The position numbers were made by a program, and so were the translations under genes. A model generated the notes under the pieces. That model was given only the letters and a program-made list of their open reading frames with translations. It had not been told where the DNA came from and did no database searches. From the NCBI GenBank assembly GCA_020721385.1, contig DYMW01000076.1, forward strand, positions 1 through 6,066: a DNA stretch of 6,066 nt, written 5' to 3'. This document shows positions 1 through 5,941 of the stretch, piece by piece (within the stretch, counting starts at the first letter, position 1; the number at the start of each line of letters is the position of its first letter). The DNA is from Sulfurovum sp. Its GTDB lineage: Bacteria; Campylobacterota; Campylobacteria; Campylobacterales; Sulfurovaceae.

Positions 1-818
1 AATTTATGTACACGATTGAGTTTATAGGTTATTTCCCCCTCTTTTATCTCAATTACCGAAAAAAAGTTTTCTGTTTCTATCCAATACTCCCCATCTTCTT
101 TGGATTCAAAATAGTTAAGATAGAGTTTTTTGCCGAGTTCCAGATATTGGGGGTCACCTGTGTAGATGTTTTGAGGAATGTTCAGATATTGCAATGGGTC
201 AAGGGCTTTTTCATTGTCATAAAAAAATGCTCCTTCATTGAGTCGTTTTAAACCAGATAGGGTGGCATCAACATCTAATATATCGGCAATCAGTGCACCC
301 AAAGAGCGGATATACGTTCCTTCTGAAACGGTTGCTTCAAAGTGGATAAATGGGTGCGTATAGTGAATAAATTTAATGTTGTAAATGGTTGAAGTAATCT
401 CTTTGAGGTTGACCTCTTGACCTGCACGAGCCAAATGATAGGCTCTTTGCCCATTAATTTTTTTGGCTGAAAAATTAGGAGGGTAGTAGGTGAGTTCCCC
501 TTCTAAACTGGCTAAAGCTTTTTTTATATCGTCTACATTTAATTGGGGAATATTTTGAATAGAATCCACATTTTCAATGTCCAAACTTTGAGAATTCGCT
601 CCCAACCATAATGTAGCACTGTAGCTTTTTGGTGTTTTTTTGAGATATTGAAAGAGTTTGGGGTATTGACCTGTGGCAACAATCAGACACCCTGTTGCAA
701 AGGGGTCAAGGGTTCCTGAAAAACCTACTTTTTTAGTGTTGTATTTTCTTTTAACATACCCCATATAACCATTTGAACTACGAAATATCGGTTTATTGAC
801 AACAAACAATCGATTCAT
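1..818 (-). CDS. truB: tRNA pseudouridine(55) synthase TruB (3' end off the window)
   Basis: TruB isomerises uridine 55 to pseudouridine in the T-loop of most tRNAs in the cytoplasm. I translated 272 codons from ATG (818-816) to the left edge without meeting a stop. The protein begins MNRLFVVNKP. The catalytic block SGTLDPFATG holds the nucleophile Asp38 (codon 705-707). Tyr66 in KSYSATL matches the base-stacking tyrosine of the family, FSAKKINGQRAY (about 116-127) is the conserved substrate-binding stretch, and EGTYIRSLG carries Arg171. E. coli TruB has about 314 residues; epsilonproteobacterial versions are shorter with little or no C-terminal PUA-like domain, so few codons are probably missing. 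It lies 11 nt downstream of the helicase gene and its Shine-Dalgarno overlaps that gene's stop, so the two are very likely co-transcribed and translationally coupled. Identification is firm; the true stop is not visible. Confidence 0.95.
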   Translation of the reverse strand, partial: MNRLFVVNKPIFRSSNGYMGYVKRKYNTKKVGFSGTLDPFATGCLIVATGQYPKLFQYLKKTPKSYSATLWLGANSQSLDIENVDSIQNIPQLNVDDIKKALASLEGELTYYPPNFSAKKINGQRAYHLARAGQEVNLKEITSTIYNIKFIHYTHPFIHFEATVSEGTYIRSLGALIADILDVDATLSGLKRLNEGAFFYDNEKALDPLQYLNIPQNIYTGDPQYLELGKKLYLNYFESKEDGEYWIETENFFSVIEIKEGEITYKLNRVHK

Positions 819-827
819 GTTACGGGA

Positions 828-832
828 CCTTA
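828..832 (-). promoter_or_regulatory. Shine-Dalgarno of truB overlapping the uvrD stop codon
   Basis: Read on the minus strand, the sequence TAAGG contains the TAA stop of the helicase gene (832-830) and the AAGG core of a ribosome binding site, 9 nt before the truB ATG. This supports the ATG at 818 as the truB start and suggests that ribosomes ending on uvrD help initiation on truB. The coupling is an inference from position. Confidence 0.6.
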
Positions 833-2884
833 TACCGATTGAACAAAAGAGCTTAATATCTCTCTTTTGCTTCCACCAAAATTAATTTTTAACTTATATT
901 CTCGACCTGATTTGGTGCTACTTTGTACCCGTCCAATACCAAAAATTTTATGTTTAACCAAATCCCCTTTATTAAATTCGGAACTTTTAGTAATTCTTAA
1001 AGAGGTATCGTTAATGAGTCCTGCTTCACCTAAAAAACGGCTTTTGTCAATTATTTTTCGTTCGCCTTTATAAAAACGGCTGTTAACATAACAGAGCGTC
1101 AAATCGGATTTGGCCCTTGTAATGGCAACATAACCCAAACGGCGTTCCTCTTCCATGTTGCATCCATCACCCAACAGAGGAAAGAATCCCTCTTCTAATC
1201 CAATTACATAGAGGTGTTCAAACTCTAACCCTTTAGAGGCATGAATGCTCATAATGGTAATGGCATTTTCATCCACTTGGTCTTGTTCACTTTGGAGTGA
1301 AATATCATTGAGAAAAGCATCAAGACTAAGGTGAGGGTCTTTAATAATCGCTTCACTAAAATAACCATAAAATTCATCAATGTTTAAAATTTTATCTTCA
1401 CCATCTACCATTGCTCCATAAAACTTTTTCATACCAATCATCTCTTCAAAAAGGGTGATAAAATGATGAAGAGATAAAGTTAGTTCTTTCTGTAGGATTA
1501 TAATATTTTTGGCAAATTCTTTGAGTGCCAAGGCAGATTTTTTACTTACCATTGTTAAATCATTTTGTGTAATAATGGTAAAGAGTGAACAGTGTTGCTC
1601 AAAGGTCATTTTTTTGAGTTTATCAAGCGATATTTTTCCAAGTCCTCGTTTGGGTTTGTTGATAATTCGCTCTAAGGAGAAGTCATCATTGGGATTGGCA
1701 AGAACTCTAAAGTAAGAGATAATGTCTTTAATCTCAGCACGGTCATAGAAACGCATTCCCCCTAAGAGTTTAAAGTTGAGTCCCTCTTTGGTAAATCCCT
1801 CTTCGAGTGAACGGGAGAGGGCATTAATACGGTAAAGCACTGCAATCTCATCTGAAGACACACCTTGGTTTAAAAGAGTTTTAATTTCTCGTGCAATGGC
1901 TCTGGATTCAAGTGATTCATCTAGTGAGTGAAAAAGTTTAACTGCTTTTCCTTCCCCTTTATGTGAGACCAGTGTTTTGCCAATACGTGCAGAGTTGTGT
2001 TCTATCAGTTCATTGGCGGCTTTTAGTATGGGTGACGTTGAACGATAGTTGGTTTCGAGTTGAATGGTTTTGGTGTTTTTGAAACGCTGGGAAAATTCTA
2101 AAATATTACGGATATTTGCACCACGCCAACCATAAATACTCTGGTCATCATCTCCCACCACACAAAGGTTGTTGTGTTCCGAGGCCAAGAGTTCTAACAG
2201 TTTAAATTGTAACTCATTGGTATCTTGGTACTCATCAACCATAATGTATTGATAACGGTTTGAAGTTGCTTTACGAAGGGTGTCATCTTGTTCTAAAATT
2301 TGATAGGTGAGCATTAATAAATCATCGAAATCTATCAAATTGTTTTCGGTAATCTCTTGTTGATAGGCTTTGTAAATGGTGGCAATTTTTTTATAATCGG
2401 GAAGTTCCGCTTTTTTAATGATTTCATCAGCCGTGAGAAGGGTATTTTTATAGGTTGAAATCTCAGAACCAATAAAAGCAGTGTTGAGGTCAATGTTATG
2501 CTCTTTGGCAATGCGTTTAATAATGCGTTTTTTATCATCCGAATCAATAATCACAAAGTTGTTGGCTCGTCCAAGCTTTTCAATGTGAAATTTTAAAAAA
2601 AGAAGACCAAATTTATGAAAGGTACAGAGTAGTGGCATTGAGGTATTGTGTTGCTCAATCATGGCTGAAGCACGATGACGCATCTCTTTGGCCGCTTTAT
2701 TGGTAAACGTTAAGGTTAAGGTATTATAAGGGTCAATGCCAACTTCACCTATAAGATAGGCTAATCTTGTTGTGAGTGTTTTGGTTTTTCCACTACCCGC
2801 ACCTGCCAAAATAAGCAGTGGTCCATCAATGTGTTGCACGGCTTGTTGTTGAGCATTATTGAGTGAATTTAAGGCTTCTTGCAT
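830..2884 (-). CDS. uvrD: UvrD/PcrA/Rep-type superfamily 1A DNA helicase
   Basis: ATP-driven 3'-to-5' DNA helicase of the UvrD/PcrA/Rep family, acting in repair and in clearing replication or transcription blocks. Numbering from the ATG at 2884 (684 residues): Q-motif region SLNNAQQQAV (7-16), Walker A GAGSGKT (28-34, Lys33), motif Ia TLTFTNKAAKEM (about 57-68), Walker B VDEYQDT (216-222, Asp217/Glu218), motif III QSIYGWRGA (248-256), motif IV LETNYRS, motif V SIHASKGLEFEHLYVIGLEE and motif VI RRLGYVAITRAK. The C-terminus (VKHKIFGIGRVQ... INFGGSKREIL) matches the Tudor-like tail of PcrA/UvrD known to contact RNA polymerase, which favours UvrD/PcrA over Rep. The frame stays open up to a TTG at 2932, but that codon lies inside the promoter. 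ATG 2887 or 2884 is more likely, with AGAAG (2893-2889) as a weak ribosome site better spaced for 2884. It probably forms an operon with truB. Confidence 0.93.
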   Translation of the reverse strand: MQEALNSLNNAQQQAVQHIDGPLLILAGAGSGKTKTLTTRLAYLIGEVGIDPYNTLTLTFTNKAAKEMRHRASAMIEQHNTSMPLLCTFHKFGLLFLKFHIEKLGRANNFVIIDSDDKKRIIKRIAKEHNIDLNTAFIGSEISTYKNTLLTADEIIKKAELPDYKKIATIYKAYQQEITENNLIDFDDLLMLTYQILEQDDTLRKATSNRYQYIMVDEYQDTNELQFKLLELLASEHNNLCVVGDDDQSIYGWRGANIRNILEFSQRFKNTKTIQLETNYRSTSPILKAANELIEHNSARIGKTLVSHKGEGKAVKLFHSLDESLESRAIAREIKTLLNQGVSSDEIAVLYRINALSRSLEEGFTKEGLNFKLLGGMRFYDRAEIKDIISYFRVLANPNDDFSLERIINKPKRGLGKISLDKLKKMTFEQHCSLFTIITQNDLTMVSKKSALALKEFAKNIIILQKELTLSLHHFITLFEEMIGMKKFYGAMVDGEDKILNIDEFYGYFSEAIIKDPHLSLDAFLNDISLQSEQDQVDENAITIMSIHASKGLEFEHLYVIGLEEGFFPLLGDGCNMEEERRLGYVAITRAKSDLTLCYVNSRFYKGERKIIDKSRFLGEAGLINDTSLRITKSSEFNKGDLVKHKIFGIGRVQSSTKSGREYKLKINFGGSKREILSSFVQSV

Positions 2885-2903
2885 CATGCTTCTTTTTATA
2901 TTT

Positions 2904-2932
2904 ATTATAACACTTTCTTTATTAATATCCAA
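2904..2932 (-). promoter_or_regulatory. Sigma-70 type promoter of uvrD-truB
   Basis: On the minus strand a perfect TATAAT (2909-2904) is preceded by TG one base upstream (TGTTATAAT, extended -10). A -35-like TTGGAT (2932-2927) stands exactly 17 nt away. Transcription would begin near 2897, only about 10-15 nt before the two candidate ATG codons. Campylobacterota promoters are known to depend mainly on the -10 region, so the -10 is the strong part of the evidence. Confidence 0.65.
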
Positions 2933-3003
2933 TAGTGACGAAGAGTATGACTTTTTTTGAAAAATATATATATCTTAAAAATATTAACATCTATTTGAAT
3001 GAC

Positions 3004-3025
3004 TTATAAACTATTTTAAATATAA
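3004..3025. promoter_or_regulatory. Possible operator: inverted repeat TTATA-N12-TATAA before lysR
   Basis: Arms TTATA (3004-3008) and TATAA (3021-3025) flank a 12-nt AT-only-but-one centre. The site covers the expected -35 position of the lysR promoter, where a LysR-type protein would bind to repress its own gene. The surroundings are so AT-rich that such a short dyad may be chance; this is a weak call. Confidence 0.2.
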
Positions 3026-3027
3026 TT

Positions 3028-3036
3028 TGATATAAT
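3028..3036 (+). promoter_or_regulatory. Extended -10 box of the lysR-type gene
   Basis: TGATATAAT is a TGN-TATAAT extended -10 with the hexamer at 3031-3036. No good -35 hexamer is found 16-18 nt upstream, which is usual for epsilonproteobacterial promoters. Transcription would start near 3043, giving a leader of about 22 nt with the ribosome site AAGGGTGAG (3055-3063) before the ATG. A second TATAAT at 3021-3026 lacks the TG extension. Confidence 0.5.
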
Positions 3037-3065
3037 AATTTTAATAAATTACATAAGGGTGAGTA

Positions 3066-3968
3066 ATGCTAAAAGATTTTGTTAAAATGGAGACCTTTTT
3101 AACAGTTGCAAGAGAGCGTAGTTTCTCAAGAGCTTCTGCAAAATTAGGAATTTCACAACCAGCGGTCACACAACAAATTAAGTATATAGAAAATTATTTA
3201 GAAGCGAAGATTATTGATCGAAAAAAAAATGGTATTAAGCTGACAGCAGAGGGTGAAGAGCTTTATAAAGTAGTTACCCGTTTAGAAAAATGTATCTTGG
3301 CACTTGAAAAAGATGTTTTAAAGATTATCAATAAAGAGATGACGTTTCGTTTGGCTGCCTCGTATACCATTGGTTCTTACGTGATTCCAGGAGAGTGTCT
3401 GAACAGTCTTTCTGAAAGTATTGGCAATGATGTTACGTTAAGCATTGATAACTCTGAAGAAATTATAGAGGGTATTAAAGAGAGAAGATTTGATGTTGGA
3501 TTGATTGAGTCACCTATTTTTGATGATGCTTTAATTTATAGAGAGTGGTTTGAAGATGAGTTGGTACTTTTTTCCAATACGCCTCTGCCTAAAATGGTAC
3601 GAACAGAAGAGTTGTATGAATTTAAGTGGATTTGCCGTGAAGAAGGTTCTTATACACGAAAATTGATTGGTGAAGTCTTTGAAGAGTTGGGCGTTTCTTG
3701 TAAAAGTTTCAATGTTTTAAGTGAAGTCAGCAATACCACCACTGCACTACAAAGTGTAAAACGTGCCAATGTTGATTTGGAACATCCTACAGTTTCAGTG
3801 ATTTCAAAATATGCCATCGCTGATGAGGTTGCTAACGGGGCATTGTTTGAGTCAAAACTCTATGGATATACCATGAGTCGAAAGTTTTACATTGTCTATT
3901 CCAAAGAGAATAAAAACAATGTCTTTATTGACAATGTTGTTAGTTATATTTTAACAGGTAAATGTTAA
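3066..3968 (+). CDS. LysR-type transcriptional regulator
   Basis: A 300-residue DNA-binding regulator of usual LysR length. Residues 1-60 form the winged helix-turn-helix; the core is FSRASAKLGISQPAVTQQI (20-38), close to the family consensus, followed by LTAEGEELY (about 59-67) and the linker helix to about 90. Residues about 92-295 are the periplasmic-binding-protein-like effector domain, in which FDVGLIESP and DELVLFSNTPLP are recognisable. The start is supported by AAGGGTGAG just upstream. It is divergent from uvrD and converges on the cysK-containing gene set. LysR proteins often control neighbouring genes, and CysB-type members control cysteine synthesis, but the sequence does not reveal its ligand or targets. 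Similar LysR proteins occur in Campylobacter. A run of nine A (3221-3229) falls at the codons for Arg52-Asn55. No truncation is seen. The family call is certain; any specific role is unknown. Confidence 0.93.
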   Translation: MLKDFVKMETFLTVARERSFSRASAKLGISQPAVTQQIKYIENYLEAKIIDRKKNGIKLTAEGEELYKVVTRLEKCILALEKDVLKIINKEMTFRLAASYTIGSYVIPGECLNSLSESIGNDVTLSIDNSEEIIEGIKERRFDVGLIESPIFDDALIYREWFEDELVLFSNTPLPKMVRTEELYEFKWICREEGSYTRKLIGEVFEELGVSCKSFNVLSEVSNTTTALQSVKRANVDLEHPTVSVISKYAIADEVANGALFESKLYGYTMSRKFYIVYSKENKNNVFIDNVVSYILTGKC

Positions 3969-3983
3969 GATTTTTTCTTTTTT
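3948..3983 (+). terminator. Probable intrinsic terminator of the lysR-type gene
   Basis: On the plus strand ATTTTAACA (3948-3956) can pair with TGTTAAGAT (3963-3971), giving a 9-bp stem with one U-G wobble and a 6-nt loop GGTAAA. It is followed by six T, one C and six more T (3971-3983). The stem overlaps the lysR stop codon and the end of the opposing gene. The stem has only one G-C pair, so its strength is uncertain; the long U-tract is the main support. On the minus strand the same hairpin has no U-tract after it, so it should act in one direction only. Confidence 0.45.
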
Positions 3984-4420
3984 AAGAGTTTTGCATTTTC
4001 TGGGTTGTTGAGTAACGCACTCATGGAATCAATCTCTTTAATTTTCTCTTGCTTTTTCTCTCTTTTAGGAGAAGTAATGTTTATTAATACAGGATACTCT
4101 CCTACAAACAATTGTTTGATGGAAAGCAGGGGTATATGTACCACAGCACCAATATTTTGATGACCAAATCCTGCTTCAAAAGAGAGAAATTGGTCATCAA
4201 TAGAGGCACTTTCAAAAGAGTAATTTGCCAACATAAAGAGGGTAATTTCTGGCAGTGCATTTTGTATGTCATGGGGAAGCTCTGGATTAAACTTTACATA
4301 TTTAATTTCACAAGCCACGCCAAATTCTTGATGTTCATTAAATAGATACTCAATGGTATTTAGAATATGGTCTTGCATAATTTTTTTAAAATTATCCGAT
4401 TCTAAACTTCTGAAAGGCAT
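3965..4420 (-). CDS. Small SspB-like protein, candidate ClpXP adaptor
   Basis: A 151-residue cytoplasmic protein with no signal peptide or membrane segment. I do not recognise it as a named epsilonproteobacterial gene. The order of elements resembles the SspB family, which delivers ssrA-tagged proteins to ClpXP: an N-terminal helix (about 12-31), a strand region (35-44), PEITLFMLANYSF (57-69), the strand LSFEAGFG (79-86) and VVHIPLLSI (93-101). Known SspBs have the same run: a hydrophobic strand, then a strand ending in F-G-G, then V-x-V-P-hydrophobic. From about 116 on there is a charged linker, then a short tail NAKLLKKKKS that could serve as a ClpX-docking peptide, as LRVVK does in E. coli. 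The start at 4420 is set by TAAGGA 6 nt upstream; it overlaps the preceding gene by 19 nt. Last gene of the set. Coding status is firm; the SspB assignment is an inference from remembered patterns. Confidence 0.85.
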   Translation of the reverse strand: MPFRSLESDNFKKIMQDHILNTIEYLFNEHQEFGVACEIKYVKFNPELPHDIQNALPEITLFMLANYSFESASIDDQFLSFEAGFGHQNIGAVVHIPLLSIKQLFVGEYPVLINITSPKREKKQEKIKEIDSMSALLNNPENAKLLKKKKS

Positions 4421-5016
4421 ATTTTTTCCTTATTTGTTAATGTTATCTCAACATTTTTTTGAATTTGGAATCCTATCATAGCATTCATTAAAGCAAAATA
4501 TGAAAATTTTTGAATGTCGTTACTTCTAATGGTGCTAAGTTTTAATTTTTTTTCATAAAGAAGTTTGGCTCTCATGGTTCCTTGAAGCAACGGATATTTT
4601 GGGGTAAGCCAATTGCTACCATCGTAAAATGCAATATTGGCAATGGTGGTATCGGTTAATAATCCATTTTTTTCAATAATAATATCATCACTGTTTTGAG
4701 TTTCTAATAGAGTGTTAAGTTCTTTTCGATGGTTGTATTTATAGGGATATTCGATGTTACTTGGTACAATCGTTAATGTTTTGATTGTTTTGAGCTGATA
4801 GGGAATATATTCTACCGATTCCACATGATGACCATAAAGAATACGACAACGAAATAACCCGTGTGAAGGAGGGTTGATATACTCTTGAAGTTGTAGAAGA
4901 AGTATGTTAGAGCCAAAAAGCTCTTGTCGTGTTTGGTTGCAACGCTTGTTGTGCCATTCAATGTTGGCTACTTGACCATCTTCTATTTTGATGGTCTCTA
5001 GTAATAGCGTGTTCAA
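4402..5016 (-). CDS. PLP-dependent class IV aminotransferase, PabC-like (aminodeoxychorismate lyase candidate)
   Basis: Fold-type IV PLP enzyme family (branched-chain aminotransferase, D-amino-acid aminotransferase, PabC). PabC splits 4-amino-4-deoxychorismate to p-aminobenzoate and pyruvate for folate synthesis. With the start used here (204 residues) it opens with an LLETIKIEDG-type N-terminus and HNKR (22-25). The probable PLP lysine is Lys93 in YKYNHR, matching the K-x-x-x-R of E. coli PabC. TDTTIANIAF (121-130) is the cofactor-binding block, with Asp122 where many members have Glu, and WLTPKYPLLQGTMR follows. It is shorter than E. coli PabC (269). The frame opens to an ATG at 5085, but that would overlap cysK by 59 nt and add an unlikely N-terminus. 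TTG at 5016, 10 nt after the cysK stop with AAAGAAAG before it, is preferred. Family is firm; the exact reaction is not. Confidence 0.85.
   Translation of the reverse strand: MNTLLLETIKIEDGQVANIEWHNKRCNQTRQELFGSNILLLQLQEYINPPSHGLFRCRILYGHHVESVEYIPYQLKTIKTLTIVPSNIEYPYKYNHRKELNTLLETQNSDDIIIEKNGLLTDTTIANIAFYDGSNWLTPKYPLLQGTMRAKLLYEKKLKLSTIRSNDIQKFSYFALMNAMIGFQIQKNVEITLTNKEKICLSEV
4427..4432 (-). promoter_or_regulatory. Ribosome binding site fixing the start of the SspB-like gene
   Basis: TAAGGA on the minus strand lies 6 nt before the ATG at 4420-4418 and inside the end of the PabC-like gene. The alternative in-frame ATG at 4378 has only A/T-rich sequence before it. This selects the longer 151-residue form and the 19-nt overlap. 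Confidence 0.7.
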
Positions 5017-5026
5017 AAAGCTTTCT

Positions 5027-5941
5027 TTAGTTAAATAAATCGGTCGAGAGATAACGCTCAGCGGTATCACATAAAATGGTAACAATCACTTTGCCTCTGT
5101 TTTCAGGGCGTGAAGCCACTTCAAACGCTGCTGCAAGATTGGCACCTGCAGATATGCCTATTAATAGACCTTCTGTCATGGCTATCTCTTTTGCCATTTC
5201 AAATGCTTGGTTGTCATCGATGGTAATTACTTCATCATAAATTTTAGTATTTAAAATGTGGGGTACAAAACCCGCACCAATTCCTTGAATTTTATGTGGA
5301 GAGGGTTTTCCACCTGATAGAACAGGAGAGTTGCTTGGTTCAACCGCAATCGCTTTCAGATGAGGAAGTTGTGTTTTTAATACTTCGGATGTTCCTGTTA
5401 ATGTTCCTCCTGTTCCCACGGCTGCTACAAAATAGTCAAGCGTGTTGTTGGTATCTTTTAAAATCTCTACAGCCGTTGTTTTTCTGTGAATATCAGGATT
5501 ATTTGGATTGTTAAACTGTTGAAGTACAAAACCATTTAACGCTTGGGCTAAGCTTTGGGCTTTATTGATGGCACCAGTCATCCCTTGGGAAGCAGGGGTT
5601 AAGACAATTTTGGCTCCTAAGTGTAATAAGAGTTTACGGCGTTCAATGCTCATAGATTCAGGCATGGTCAAGATAAGTTTTAGTCCTTTTGAGGCACAAA
5701 TAGCAGCCAGACCAATGCCTGTATTTCCAGAAGTGGGTTCGATAATGGTTGAGTCTTTATTAATGTCACCCGATGCTAAAGCTTCATTTATCATGTTTAA
5801 AGCAATTCTATCTTTGACCGATGAGGTCGGGTTCATAAATTCACATTTACCCAAAATGGTGGCTCCTGAAAGCTCGGAGAGTTTGTTGAGTTTGACCAGT
5901 GGGGTATTGCCTATTAAATCTTCAATGTTGTTGGCTATCAT
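5027..5941 (-). CDS. cysK: Cysteine synthase (O-acetylserine sulfhydrylase)
   Basis: PLP enzyme that makes L-cysteine from O-acetylserine and sulfide, the last step of assimilation, in the cytoplasm. The 304 residues show all key elements: IGNTPLV (10-16), the PLP lysine Lys43 in TSSVKDR, the substrate loop TSGNTG (70-75), the phosphate-binding GTGGT (176-180), HKIQGIGAGFVP (216-227), SAGAN (264-268) and CDTAERYLST (291-300), where Thr293 takes the place of the serine that contacts the PLP ring nitrogen. HKIQGIGAGF is typical of CysK rather than E. coli-type CysM, although epsilonproteobacterial orthologues are sometimes named cysM. It ends right after this block, about 20 residues shorter than E. 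coli CysK. The ATG overlaps the stop of the upstream carbonic anhydrase gene (ATGA), and GGAGA (5955-5951) sits 9 nt before it. Probably co-transcribed with both neighbours. Confidence 0.94.
   Translation of the reverse strand: MIANNIEDLIGNTPLVKLNKLSELSGATILGKCEFMNPTSSVKDRIALNMINEALASGDINKDSTIIEPTSGNTGIGLAAICASKGLKLILTMPESMSIERRKLLLHLGAKIVLTPASQGMTGAINKAQSLAQALNGFVLQQFNNPNNPDIHRKTTAVEILKDTNNTLDYFVAAVGTGGTLTGTSEVLKTQLPHLKAIAVEPSNSPVLSGGKPSPHKIQGIGAGFVPHILNTKIYDEVITIDDNQAFEMAKEIAMTEGLLIGISAGANLAAAFEVASRPENRGKVIVTILCDTAERYLSTDLFN

Noticed and set aside
6..251. Plus-strand open frame of 81 codons near the left edge
   Set aside because: It is fully antisense to truB, whose translated protein shows clear family motifs across the whole region.
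867..1715. Plus-strand open frames of 68 codons (867-1073 and 1509-1715)
   Set aside because: Both lie antisense inside the helicase gene and show no motif or ribosome site.
2951..2995. AT-rich stretch with T7 and an ATATATATAT run in the spacer, considered as a terminator or small RNA
   Set aside because: No stable stem with G-C pairs can be drawn and there is no gene ending next to it; it is most likely AT-rich promoter-upstream DNA.
4112..4345. Plus-strand open frame of 77 codons opposite the SspB-like gene
   Set aside because: No ribosome site or known motif; the minus-strand frame has a strong Shine-Dalgarno, fits the operon spacing and shows a family-like pattern.
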